Notes: generated from the sequence alone by a model not told the origin. Shown: positions 1 to 9,931, counted from the first letter of the stretch. The stretch is 64,000 nucleotides of DNA from Macrobrachium rosenbergii (GCF_040412425.1 NC_089781.1:53793986-53857985), one strand, 5' to 3'. Made by a program: numbers and translations.

Positions 1-49
1 AGAGATACTCCAAGGTCCAAGATTGTGAGGTATATGTTGTATATATGTT

Positions 50-400
50 GTACCAATAATGGAGCGGGATAATGGGAAAAAAGTGCAAATGGTGATATAA
101 GCAACAGATTTGGCATGAGAACTCTTATTATCCCCATAAATCAAAATCAACTTCCGGCCACCTCAATATTTGGCTATTTCCAAGATGGCTGACACTTTTC
201 CAAAATGGCAGCAAATTTACTGTATATTTCAAATATTTTCATTTCATAAGCCTTTAAAAGTTGCATACTGTCCATATAATGATTAGAATTTGTATTTTGG
301 CATTCTTACTGTCATGAAGAGATAAAGTGAACCCATCTTTCCAATATGGCCATCTTATGAACACCATATTTCCAAAATGGCCGCCAAAGATAAAAAAGTA
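50..400 (+). repeat. Left terminal inverted repeat of element 1
   Basis: This stretch aligns by eye with the reverse complement of 5,390-5,745. Anchors are the shared AAAAGTGCAAATGGTGA (near 83-105 and 5,680-5,700), then a CAAGATGGC / CGAGATGGC block, then an AAAATGGC block. The alignment is gapped and degenerate, so this is an old TIR. The motif AAnATGGC recurs at about 181, 203, 343 and 372. Confidence 0.6.
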
Positions 401-454
401 CGTATCTCCTGAGAGAAACCAATATGTTTTGTGTATCAGTTAGTTTTAACAAGT

Positions 455-665
455 GCAGCTGCAGAGAGCTGTGCAGCTAAGTCTAGATTTGTAGCACTTG
501 CACCTGCCATGGCATTCACTTTTTGCAGCCACACTTTTTCAGTTCTCAGCAAGGTTTTGCTACTATTGGCAAATCTGTCCAATATGGAAACCAGGTTCCA
601 TCAATCTGTTGCCATCCCCAGTGTCTTGGGCTGGGCAAAACTGGATGACATACTAAAGACTGGCA
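455..665 (-). pseudogene. Cys-rich C-terminal tail of the element 1 protein (CXC/TSO1-like spacing)
   Basis: Beyond the stop near 663 the minus strand still encodes family-like sequence: WTDLPIVAKPC, then KKCGCKK. One base later in another frame comes a run of eight Cys with spacing CHGRCKCYKS...SCTALCSCTC, ending at a stop near 455. CxC pairs separated by basic residues resemble the CXC (tesmin/TSO1) DNA-binding motif. A DNA-binding role is inferred. One frameshift and one internal stop are present. Confidence 0.5.
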
Positions 666-1887
666 CTAAATGTGCCCTGCTTGAAAGGCAGCTCTTTTGC
701 AATGCTCTCTATGAGCAGCCCTTGTAGGGGAAATGCAATCATAAGCTCTTTGCTTTCTTGCAAAGAGATCAAGTCTAGCCTCATTTTCATATTTATACGA
801 ACTGCTTCTGTCATACATTAGCACCATGAACTTTTCAATAATTTGCAGGTCTTCATCTTCTACAGCTGCTGGTGTTGAACTTAGTTTGGTGAAGGTGGGT
901 GTGGCATGCTGAAACACAGTCCATGTTTGCCTTGCAGACTTCCTCCCCTTTCCATGAAAGGCAGACACTGTGCCACACCCGCTAAATGCATGGAAAAACG
1001 GAAGGACTGAGGCTTTTGGTCCCATGGCTGCTGCAATTTCATGGATAGGTATCCACCTCATGTCTTTTCCTCTACCAAATTTAATCCATAGTTTGTCATA
1101 ACCAGTTTTTTCTATGCTAGATACTGCTATGATGGTAACATTAGTGTATGTACTACATATGATTGCACTTGAGATATCTTCATGCTTTGCAGCATATGCA
1201 GCATGTAAAAGGACTCTAGTATCTGCCTCTTTGTGAGTGCAGCCTTGTAGGTCAGCAGTGTCTTGTTCAGCTTTGCTACAAACTGCAGCATCCCCTTTAG
1301 TGACAATTATGCATGATGTATCATCTGCTTCAGATGAAATGATTATGTCTGCCAAATATGCAAAAAGTTCACTTGTTGTGGTCATTCCTGAGGAAGCTGG
1401 CCCAATTGCCAGGAGTTTTCACTGTGCTAATTACTCTCCGACGAACTCCTGTGCCTCTTTTTTGTCTTGTTTGTGCTTTCATACTGTCTGTCATCAAATA
1501 CAATGTGTGTTTGCTTGTACTGAATCTTTGATTGTACTTCTGAATCTTGCATAAGACTTCAAATTTAGACCCCTTGGTTGGTCTCAGAGCATTTATAAGA
1601 GCTGCACCATCCATTATGATAACATCAGTGGTAGGCTCTTTGTCAGGGATGTCTGATGCATGCTGTTCCAGTAGAGGCAGCAGCTGTGACTTGGTGTCCT
1701 GATGCATCTGTCCATTCTGTGCTAGTGATGGTGGGCAATTTTGATTCTCATGTTGAAAGAATTCATTTAAATCACACTGTTCTGGGCATGATATGAAGAG
1801 GCGTGAGAGTAGATTACAATCATCCTTTGTGGTTTGCAGTGACTGTTTGCCCTTGGATTCTGTAGTAGACATCTTGTGACTGAACAA
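666..1887 (-). pseudogene. FEN1/XPG-like (PIN-fold) nuclease domain of the element 1 protein, inactivated
   Basis: The N half has IIMDGAALINAL (about 1,617-1,582), like the leading Asp strand of PIN/FEN nucleases, then a KAQTRQKRG stretch resembling the K/R-rich segment of XPG-N. The C half has HKEADTRVLLHA (EADTR at 1,229-1,215), comparable to the EAE motif of XPG-I. It also has HAFSGCGTVSAFHGKG (from about 992), comparable to GCDY...GIG of FEN1. Two decays are visible. The Asp expected after GC is Gly, and the acidic segment expected about 25 residues after EADTR reads TYTNV. Two overlapping segments in different frames join near 1,375. Confidence 0.6.
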
Positions 1888-3383
1888 TAGAATTTTTGTT
1901 CTTGTGTACTAGTTCATAGAATTTGCTGGGTGTCTTGAGCCTCTCAATAAAGTTTGTGAATTGTGTCTGTCCAAGGCCCTTCATAGATCTCAAGGATTCA
2001 CTAACTTTGCTGTCCATAATTTCATGACTGTCTAGCACAATCAGATCCACCGAATTTCCCTCAAAAGGGTTGCCCATTTCTTTGATTACTTTTGCCAGAT
2101 TTTCAACCATTTCAAGAAACCTTTTCTGCACAGTTTCAGTTTCATCATGATGTTTACCCTCAGATTTTGGGTCAGCATCACTTCTAATCTCAAACTCAAT
2201 GATCAGGCAGCTTACTTCAGGACCAGCCACTGTCCACCTTCTGAGAGCATCTTCATCTTCAAATAGGCCAACGGCTCTCCCATCTCCTTTCACTTGAGCA
2301 TTATTTTGCTCGTGTGCTTGGTCTATAGCCATTGAGGAAAAAGGCCAAGTGATTTTGTGGACAGTGAAATTTCCCTTTGTGAATTCATCAGATGTGTCAT
2401 TTTGGAGAGCCTCCATGTCCCTCAAATGAATTGAAAGCCACCTGGCATAATGTACATGGTCCAGGGCAAAGAAGAAAGGAATGAGTTCCTGCAGCACATC
2501 TTTGTACAATTGGAAATTAGACTCTTGGTATGACCTGATGAAAACAAACACTAGAAGTTCTAGCTGAAGCACAAGATTCCAAAAGTAGAATTGGGGGCAC
2601 TGATTCTCGTTTTCTGATCCAGCTTTCACAGCTTAGCTCAATTTCTTCTTCTGCTTCCTGGACATATGCCGTATAGGCAACTTTTCACAGCTGATATAAA
2701 CTGCAAGCTGTCACCTGGTAGGCTAGACATGTCTTCTTCAAATGTGAAGCAGAAATAAACGAATCTGCTGTTCCAGGAGTAGCTATTTCTGCTTCTGCAA
2801 GAGCACCAGTCCAACCACTGTCTTTCAAGAGATCACCCAGAATTTTGAATGCTGCCATTTCTATATGCAGCCCTCCAAACATAATAACCATATCACCATA
2901 TTGCAATGGCCAATCCCATTGGATTTGCTTAGCAATTGCAAATAGTGGCTGATCAACTGCTAGAACTGGGGTTTGGGCCAGGATTGAGAAACTGTGTGGT
3001 TGCTCTTGCAATATCCATGGCATGTTTTATCATTGCAACTGAATGAGATGCCTCTTGAAAAAGAGGCAACATTGATGGCAAGCTTATTTCAAATGGGGCC
3101 TGTCGCTTCTGAGAAGCGTGATGTGCTGTCCAAGATATGGACACAGCATTTTCACTCCTGTCTGACAGACTGACTTTCTCAAGCCATTCATATTCAAGAG
3201 AAAGATGCTTTGAAAGCACAACCTGTTGGTGTCCTGCACTTCCACTGGAAGAAGGGAGGGGATTCTCATGTTTAAAGTGAGCAGGAGGTACATTTGTGTA
3301 ATATTCAGGAAGAGAAGGTACTTTTTTTTACTTTGTTCCACTTTGGATGATTTAGGCCAAGTTTCTGTCCTCACCCTTTTCAT
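1820..3383 (-). pseudogene. Central domain of the element 1 protein, candidate RNase H-like (DDE-type) core
   Basis: Three motif groups stand out: DQPLFAIAKQIQW (Asp at about 2,954), GGLHIEM (2,873-2,856) followed by SGWTGAL, and IDQAHEQN (about 2,326-2,303) after a FFALDHVHYARWL block. Element 2 has the equivalents FDQALYAKA, MGAFHTI and VDQTIEE in the same order. Ordered acidic motifs of this kind would fit an RNase H-fold transposase core, but that is an inference. I cannot place it in a named DDE superfamily. Frame changes fall near 3,084, 2,953 and 2,640. Confidence 0.45.
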
Positions 3384-4872
3384 CAGTGCTGAAACAAAGA
3401 TATGCCTGTCCCATGAAAGGATGTTTGTGCAGTTGTGGCACTTGGATTATGGTCAGATTGTCAACAGCACAAGTTGTAAAGAGCCCTCTTCTTAGTGTAG
3501 TGGGACAAACTACTTCCTCCACAGCCCTTGTTACAACTGCTTCTCCTAAACCTTTAGTCAATTCCAGAACCCTATCATAGCTGATGCTGATTCCATGGTG
3601 ATGGAATGTATCAATTAATTGACGCTTCCCGGTTTTTGCAAAGACCAGGAGACCAGTGTATATTGGAAACGGAGGTTCTCTTGACTTGGGATGTCTGGAA
3701 AATGTTGAAGATGCTGGATTCTTTCGACAGTTGAAGTGCCAAAGTTGTGCTAAAGCTAGATCAGTAGATGATGTTCCATATTTAAGTTGGGATTTTATAT
3801 CACCACTGTTTTGAAGCACACTTACAAATTCCAACAAACTTGGTGGCACAGATTCTCTTCTAGTGTCTGCTGTTAAGGTTCCATCAAATTCTATCTCACG
3901 TTCAAGCATCTGTTTCCTCAATATCTTAGCTGCTCTGGCCATGATTAGTGCATCATTGTAGTCACATGCCATGGCTAGGACTTCTCCCATTTTCCTTTTG
4001 TAGGTAAACCAAATTCTCTTCCCTTTTTAAAGTCCTCCAGTTCTAGGATGCGGGCAAGTATCTGTTCTTTCAACCGTGTTCGGTGCACAAAGGAAGCATC
4101 AACATTTAGCTGTTCCAGTCTTTGTGTGTACAAATCATAAAGTTCTACCATTGAAAATAGCAGCACCCAACTGTAGTCAACTGCTTGTCTCTTATGTACA
4201 TCTCAAGCTCAGCAAAAGCATGGGCACATGCCTCTTGTCTGTACTGCACATAATCATCTCCAGTTTTCTGGGAATTTAGCCAGGCCCTTTTCCTGTTGTA
4301 CACACCTGTCAGATAAGATGGGTGATACATATGGTCCTGAGAAACAATATCTCCAGTAGGTTGGTGGCACATTGTTGCAGCTTTTCATGTAAAGGCAATG
4401 TCATGGCCAATCGTAAGTCTTTGATTGGTGCTGGTTGGTCACAAGTAAAGCATATTCCTTCTTTCATAGTCTTAGATTCTTCTGCATCTTCTTCATCTGC
4501 CTTCTGGCTACTACGTGTGAATTTTGCTGATGGGGCATCTTCTTCTTCTTTTGTCTTACACAATGACTTCCTTTTCCTTTCTAGTTTTGTTGTTTTAAAC
4601 TTCAGCATACATGATTCATGATATGTTGCTTTGTTATTTTCAAAGGTATGCAGACTTCCATCACCTTCATCAAGCCTTTTGGGATGAAATGCTATAGGCA
4701 TTGCATTTAACTTATAGAATTCAGGAATGTTTGTAGCAAGGGTAACATAGCCAGCACCAGATGCATCAACTAGTCTTTCACTTGTGTCCTCTTGGCACAA
4801 GCAACAAAGCTTCCAGTTAGTCGTACTATCTCCCTTCAGGAAAGACGTTGACTTCCCAGATTGTCCTGCCAT
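3352..4872 (-). pseudogene. N-terminal part of the element 1 protein with two Cys/His clusters
   Basis: The first segment (187 codons from 4,872) has a CxxC pair (CCLC) about 20 residues in and a YHESC about 100 residues in, together a likely C2HC zinc site. A second CxxC (CFTC) follows near residue 140 and pairs with a YHPSYL segment after a frame change, where the expected final Cys is Ser. A basic linker rich in KRK lies between. The next segments (4,166-3,352) are mostly helical in character and carry a well-conserved stretch with RAAKILRKQML and SISYDRVLEL. Element 2 has the same arrangement (CIIHC...YHRKC, then CIFC), which supports homology of the N-termini. Confidence 0.6.
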
Positions 4873-5389
4873 TGCTTTTGTTCTATAGGCCGAGGGTTTA
4901 TCCTTTTACCACCTATATAACATATATGCACTTTCTGATATGGGATACAACTAGGCTCAGATATGTCATGATCCTACCCCTTGCCCGATCATTCATCCAA
5001 TGCTATTTAATTCCCATGTGATCCGTACACCATCTAGAAGACTAAAGCCCCATCTTCCTTGACTTGCAGCTGTTTAACTTTGAAGTGGCGCTAGCTAAAC
5101 AGCATTTGGGAAACTAATAACAAATCTCTGCCATTAGCTAGCACTAAACCCCATGCTGAGTTTCACAGCTATAGTGTCAACCAGTGTGCCCTGGTAGTAC
5201 ACTGACACTACACTATTACACTTTTACATTAAGCTTATTACCAATTTTTTTCTAAACGAGGATGAAAATTAATTAACTGGGGATTAATTGACTTCTAATC
5301 TACAAAAAACGAACTGATCAGGCTGAAGTTACCCCATATCCATGTATTACCCGAACTTTAGCCTCATATATGAGCTTAAGTACCAATTT
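4873..5389. other. Non-coding spacer between element 1 start codon and right TIR
   Basis: About 500 bp with no open frame of note and no recognisable repeat apart from the TATA-like box. Probably the 5' untranslated and subterminal part of element 1. Confidence 0.4.
4912..4919 (-). promoter_or_regulatory. TATA-like box upstream of element 1 start
   Basis: On the minus strand TATATAGG lies 40 bp upstream of the ATG at 4,872. That distance suits a TATA box with a very short leader. Other AT-rich runs are nearby, so the call is weak. Confidence 0.25.
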
Positions 5390-5745
5390 TTGGCATTTTG
5401 GCAGACATTTTTAATATAGTGACAGCCATCTTGGATATTTCTATGCTGAGAAATGATGTATCTACACATATAAAGGTTTGTTTTTAATATTTTAATATAA
5501 ACTGGGAGTGACTTAGGGATTTGAATGTGATTAATCAATTAAATACCAGTATCCAAATATCCACAGGACGCCATTTTTGAAAACCTGTCGGCCATCTCGG
5601 AAAATGGCAAAATTTTGTGTGGCCAGAGGTTGATAATGAGACCAAGGGACAAGATGAATAGTTGAGCCAAGTTTCATGCTTGTTTCACCATTTGCACTTT
5701 TCCCTATTTTTATGTAGTTACCTGCTCCACTACAAGTAAAAATAG
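5390..5745 (-). repeat. Right terminal inverted repeat of element 1
   Basis: Inverted relative to 50-400. GCCATCTTGG (5,427), GCCATTTTTG (5,570) and GCCATCTCGG (5,590) mirror the CAAGATGGC-type motifs of the left TIR. The outer about 120 bp, from the CCAGAGGTTGATAATG block to TGCTCCACTA, is also present at about 43,825-43,940. It was therefore already joined to the adjacent retrotransposon before that region was duplicated. Confidence 0.6.
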
Positions 5746-5899
5746 CAATAAACAAATATTAAAAATAGCAAAAATAAAATTTGAGGGTGAAGATTTACCT
5801 CAGCAATTAAAAATTTTAGGCCAAAATAGAGGTTAAGACCCTATGTCCCAAAGCCACTGCATTGTCAAAATTGCAGTAAGTATGGGCACAAAAAAAAAA

Positions 5900-6392
5900 T
5901 TGTTTCAATGAACCAGTATGCACTTATTGTGGATCTACTGAACATACCACACAGTGGAAGTGCAGTGAACCTAAGTGTGTAAACTGTGGGCAGAATCATT
6001 ATGCAAGATCCAAAGAATGCATGTATTATATATGCAATATGGAACTGAAAATACTGCAAGAACGAACGGGGATGTCTATAAAAGAGGCTAAGCTGGAATT
6101 AAAAGTGAGAGGAATTCAAGATCCGTCTAAGAAACATACATATTCTTCAATAACAAGATCAAATAAAGATACAAAAATGCAAACAAATAGAAGTAACAGA
6201 GCAAAGAAAAGTATATCTCAAGAAAAAATCAGTAATTTAGAAATAACTAAAATGGTAAAGAATAAAGAAACAGGTACAAATGAGATGGATAATATTTTAT
6301 CCAATTCATATGAAATATTAATGCAAACAGAAACACAGGAGGATGCTACTACTGCAGTAACAGAGGAGGGTTGTGATGGACTGGAAATTTAA
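5900..6392 (+). pseudogene. ORF1 (gag-like) fragment with two CCHC zinc knuckles
   Basis: Around 5,910-6,020 the plus strand reads CTYCGSTEHTTQWKC and then CVNCGQNHYARSKEC. These are two Cys/His knuckles typical of ORF1 proteins of Jockey-group retrotransposons, which bind the element RNA. An open segment of 123 codons (6,021-6,392) follows, basic and rich in Lys, Ser and Thr, and ends at TAA. The N-terminal half of ORF1 is not readable upstream. Frames change near 5,880 and near 6,000. The second copy (44,100-44,580) preserves the first knuckle and most of the following segment. Confidence 0.7.
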
Positions 6393-6533
6393 GATAAAAG
6401 GCCTTTGGAGAGAACACCACCCAAAACGAAGAAACCAACGATTATCAGAGAAACATCGGTTAAACCAAAGATAAAGGAGGTGAAAAAGGAACAAAAACAA
6501 AAACAAGCTAATATACCTTTATCATCTAAAATA

Positions 6534-6882
6534 CAGTGAACCCCTCATATTCCCAGGGAATGCGTCCCCCCCCCCGCAAATAGCTAAAATCCGCGAATAC
6601 TTAAAACCCCTCTAAAAACACTTAGAACTGCCCATTTTGATAGTTTAAACACAGAAAAACCTGTAAAAATGCGTATACCTGAGTATTTTAATAGTTTTAT
6701 CACAAAAAGTGCATTTATTCATGAAAATTATATGAAAATACAGTGATTAGTGAATATTTCTCAGTGAAAAATACCGCGAATGGGCGAATTTTCTGCAAAT
6801 AATGGCTAGATATGTTCCACAGAGAAACCCTGCGAATGCGTGAGTCTGCGAATCATGAGAACGCGAATACGGGGGTTTACTG
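6534..6882. mobile_element. 349-bp MITE inserted between ORF1 and ORF2 of the retrotransposon
   Basis: The left end CAGTGAACCCCTCATATTC and the right end, whose reverse complement is CAGTAAACCCCCGTATTC, form imperfect terminal inverted repeats. There is no coding capacity. The interior contains further inverted CGCGAAT/ATTCGC words. It is flanked by TA on the left and CA on the right, which could be a TA target duplication with one mutation. The same insertion, heavily degraded, sits at about 44,700-44,930, so it predates the duplication. Confidence 0.7.
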
Positions 6883-6899
6883 CAATAATAAAACCTATG

Positions 6900-7188
6900 A
6901 AGGCAGATGTCGAAAACACAAGAAGTGACAGAAGAAGAGATTACTCCTTCTTCAGTAACTGGTACAAGAGCAAATGAAAAAAGAAATATACATGATAATA
7001 CATGTGGATGTAATGATTGTTTCATTGAATTATGCAATAACAACAAAAGCATAACAAAAGACATTTTAACAAATATTATAAGAAATTTTATGAAATATAG
7101 GGAAAAAGAATCCACGGATTTGAGTACCCATGAAAAAGGTTGCATGTGCATTGAGCACTTAGTATATTTTATAAAGAAAAACAAATGA
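6900..7188 (+). pseudogene. ORF1/ORF2 junction segment of the retrotransposon
   Basis: An open segment of 93 codons starts directly after the MITE, with a CGCNDCF Cys cluster and a CMCIEH cluster. It is present in degraded form near 44,960-45,180. It is probably the C-terminal end of ORF1 or a linker, displaced by the MITE. I do not recognise a named domain. Confidence 0.4.
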
Positions 7189-7269
7189 ATGTCGTGAGTA
7201 AATTATTAGAAAAAATCCAAATAGATAATACAAAAAAAGAGAGTAAAACTCGACCGCTATAACAAAATA

Positions 7270-8033
7270 TTTTCAATAGCTATATTATACAATGGAACAT
7301 AAATGGTCTACATACCAGATTACACCTAGGAGAAGTACAACGGTTATTATTAAAAGAATATGAACCAATGATATTACGTTTTCAACATGTCAACAAAACA
7401 GTGTCAGCAATAGGTAAATATACCTTAGCATCAACATCACGAGGCGAAGAAGGAAATTTAGGTACAGTCATATATGTACATAACAAAGTATTTTACAACA
7501 AAGTACCTGTCAGCATTACTGACTTGCAGATATCAGGTATTAAAATTCGAATAAAAAACGATAATTATGTAATATATAGTTTATACAATCAACCTAATAA
7601 AAATTACGACATTGACAAACTTAAAGAATTACTTAATAATAATGCCAAGGAACCTGTATTGATAGTAGGTGATTTTAATGCTCATAACCAAATGTGGGAC
7701 TGTAATTGTACAGACTCAAATGGAGCAGGAAGTAAAATAGAAGAATTCATAGATTCATATGACATGTGCTGTATAAATGATAACGAAACCAGCAAATATT
7801 TCTCTAAAACACATGGAACATTTTCCTCAGTTGACTTAACTCTGTGTACAACAAACATAGTAGGCAGATTGAATTGGAATACTGTTGATGACTTGCACAC
7901 AAGTGATCATTTCCCAATATTAATTTCATTATTACAAAATACTCCGCCAAGCATGTTCTTCAATATAACATTTATAAAGCAGATTAGGAGCAATATGAAT
8001 TCCACACTAGAATTATCCCACCATCTGAATATT
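7270..8033 (+). pseudogene. APE-type endonuclease domain of ORF2
   Basis: Starts with IIQWNINGL (about 7,285), the N-terminal strand of apurinic endonuclease-like domains of non-LTR retrotransposons. LIVGDFNAHN (about 7,660-7,690) supplies the catalytic Asp/Asn pair. SVDLTLCT and TSDHFPI (about 7,895-7,915) supply the late Asp and His. One open frame covers 7,368-8,033. The segment upstream of 7,368 is also open in sense, but a Glu-containing ETW/QET motif is not intact and reads LRFQHVN. The domain nicks target DNA to prime reverse transcription. Confidence 0.8.
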
Positions 8034-9700
8034 TAAAAGGCCATAATGAAACTAATACATTTCTTGTTGATTTCATTAAAAATGCTGCTGATAAAGCAAT
8101 ACCAAAATCAAAAGCTCATCCAACAAAACACAAAGTCCCAGGGTGGTCTGAAAAACTAACAGAATTAGTAAAAATAAAACACCTGATTGGAAGACAATTA
8201 GATGATTTGAATAGAACATTCAGTAAAATAAATAAAACATTATCGATATTAGAAGAAAATTTACAAAAACTTACTATATTATTATTAGAAATTGATACAT
8301 TAAAACCTCTATATAACAAAATATCTGCAAAATTTAAAAGGTAAGTAATTCAAGGAAGAATCATTTCATGGAGGAAATATGTATCAGGCCTCTCAAATAA
8401 TACTCCCAGACAACAAATATGGGAAAAATTCAAGAAAATAAATGGCACCCATGTTAAACCACCTAGACATGCCATAATAAAAGATGGGAAAAGAATATGT
8501 GATCTATAAGAGGTAATTAATGTAATAGGAGAAAATTTAGCAAAAGTAAGTAGTGACAAAAATTTAGATGAGCATTTCTGCACAAAGAAAAATAGTATAG
8601 AATTAATAACAATAAATTTTGAAACAATAGAAAATATATATATTATAATGAAAAATATAATATGGAAGAGTTAGAATTTGCTCTGTTGAACAGCAATAAA
8701 TCTACCCTTGGAGATGACAGTATTTGGTTTGAAATGATCTGCCACTTAGCACGCTTGGCAAAGTCATACTTATTAGACTTTTATAACCACTTATGGCTTT
8801 GAAATTTATTTCGTGATGAATGTGGTAAGGCTATAATTGTTCCTATCCCCAAACCTGGAAAAGATCCCAGCAATATAAACAATTACAGACGAATTTCTTC
8901 AACAAGTTGTTTATGCACATTACTAACATGGCACATTCGAGAAAGTGAAATTTTGACTCCCACTCAATTTGGGTCACAATGTAACAGATCTACACTGGAT
9001 TCTGTGTCTAACTTGGAAGACCACATACGAAGAGGATTTGAATGAAAACAAATTACTATAGCCGTCTTTTTTGACATTGAAAAGGCATATGATACTACTT
9101 GGAGATATGCAGTAAAGGCATATGATACTACTTGGAGATATGCAGTATTAAAACATTACATAAGAACAGTATCCATAGACATTTACTTAGGTTTATCCAG
9201 GACTTTGTGACAAATTGCACTTTAAAATTGAGAATTGATGATGTAGTGTCAAGTACATTTCCACTTGAGGTATTCCACAAGGTAGCATCCATAGTGGCAC
9301 ACTGTTTACTTTAGCAATAAATGATATCAGTAATAATCTACCAATTGGAATTAAAAGTAACTTGTATATGGATGATTTTGCCATATATTATTCAGCATCT
9401 CGCATAAAACATGCAGAGCAAATCATTAATAAAACTATAATAAAAGTAGATGCATGGGCCTCATCTGTAGGCTTTAAATTTTCTATACAAAAAACTCAAG
9501 TAGTAATGTTTTATAAAAATATAAAGTGGAAAAAGGTGAGGAAATAGATTTAAAAATCAGAAATCATTCCATACCAATTGGCCAAACAACAAAATTTTTG
9601 GGATTAGTCTTTGATACTCATTTGAACTGGAAAGCCCACATAACATATGTAAAATCAAAATGTAAAAGAGCATAAACCTAATTAAAAAGCTATCGAACAC
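8034..9700 (+). pseudogene. Reverse transcriptase domain of ORF2, frameshifted
   Basis: Recognisable blocks in changing frames: GWSEKLTELVKIK (8,140), IIVPIPKPGKDPSNINNYR (8,835-8,890), FFDIEKAYDTTW (9,067-9,102, motif A with catalytic Asp), SSTFPLE and the remains of the GIPQGS loop (9,250-9,290), and LYMDDFAIYY (YMDD at 9,365-9,376). KFLGLVFDTHLNWK follows near 9,590. The YMDD box is intact, but stops and frame changes occur near 8,340, 8,510, 9,040, 9,210 and 9,540. Motif A lies in a 33-bp tandem duplication (9,081-9,146). Confidence 0.8.
9081..9146 (+). repeat. 33-bp in-frame tandem duplication across RT motif A
   Basis: AAAGGCATATGATACTACTT begins at 9,081 and again at 9,114, and the 33-bp units match to the base. 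Thirty-three bases are 11 codons, so KAYDTTWRYAV is doubled without a frame change. The same doubling appears at about 47,060-47,130 in the second copy. Confidence 0.9.
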
Positions 9701-9908
9701 TACTTTGGGAGCCGATAGACACACCCTTACTGTACTGTATAAAGCAACAGTGCCATGCATCATTGGTTATGGAAGTGACATATATGTTTTGGCATCAGAC
9801 GCAATGCTGAAAGCGTTAGACGCAGTTCATCATGAAGGCCTCAGACTATGTTCAGGAGCTTTTAGATCATCAGCAACGTCTAATTTACAAGTTGAATGTG
9901 GTGAATTA

Positions 9909-9931
9909 CCTCTCTCTCTCTCTCTCTCTCG
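9909..9931. repeat. (CT)n microsatellite inside ORF2
   Basis: About 10 CT units lie within Leu-Ser codons. The frames on the two sides (GELPLSLSLS upstream, LSLSLDRELVTMK downstream) differ, so length change here is a plausible cause of the frameshift. Confidence 0.8.

Larger units (their letters stand above)
455..4872 (-). pseudogene. Broken coding region of element 1 (zinc fingers, putative RNase H-like core, FEN/XPG-like nuclease, Cys-rich tail)
   Basis: Reading on the minus strand from an ATG at 4,872, consecutive open stretches in different frames follow the order of one long protein: 4,872-4,309, 4,372-4,145, 4,166-3,975, 3,990-3,352, 3,383-3,084, 3,219-2,953, 3,023-2,685, 2,629-1,820, 1,887-1,369, 1,385-666, then a tail to about 455. 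The overlaps are short and the frame changes abrupt. This fits single-base indels rather than introns, although small deletions are also visible, for example near 3,400. Several conserved acidic residues are replaced, so the copy is dead. Function is unknown; the transposase role is inferred from the TIRs. The main alternative is a domesticated or host gene family that merely lies between repeats. Confidence 0.7.
50..5745 (-). mobile_element. Element 1: TIR-flanked DNA-transposon-like element carrying a large multidomain protein
   Basis: About 5.7 kb of sequence is bounded by inverted repeats of roughly 350 bp (50-400 and 5,390-5,745). The space between them is filled by one decayed minus-strand coding region. 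I recognise the protein, from memory of database records, as a large uncharacterised family common in marine invertebrates. I do not know a published transposon name for it. The TIRs and the single cargo gene argue for a DNA transposon. The target-site duplication is not resolved, because the outer edges are degenerate: TGGAGCGGG on the left against GTGGAGCAGG on the right, reverse-complemented. The right end abuts a non-LTR retrotransposon, and that junction is present again near 43.83 kb. Confidence 0.55.

Noticed and set aside
431..727. 98-codon plus-strand open segment
   Set aside because: It is antisense to the Cys-rich tail of element 1, whose minus-strand reading matches the family's C-terminus.
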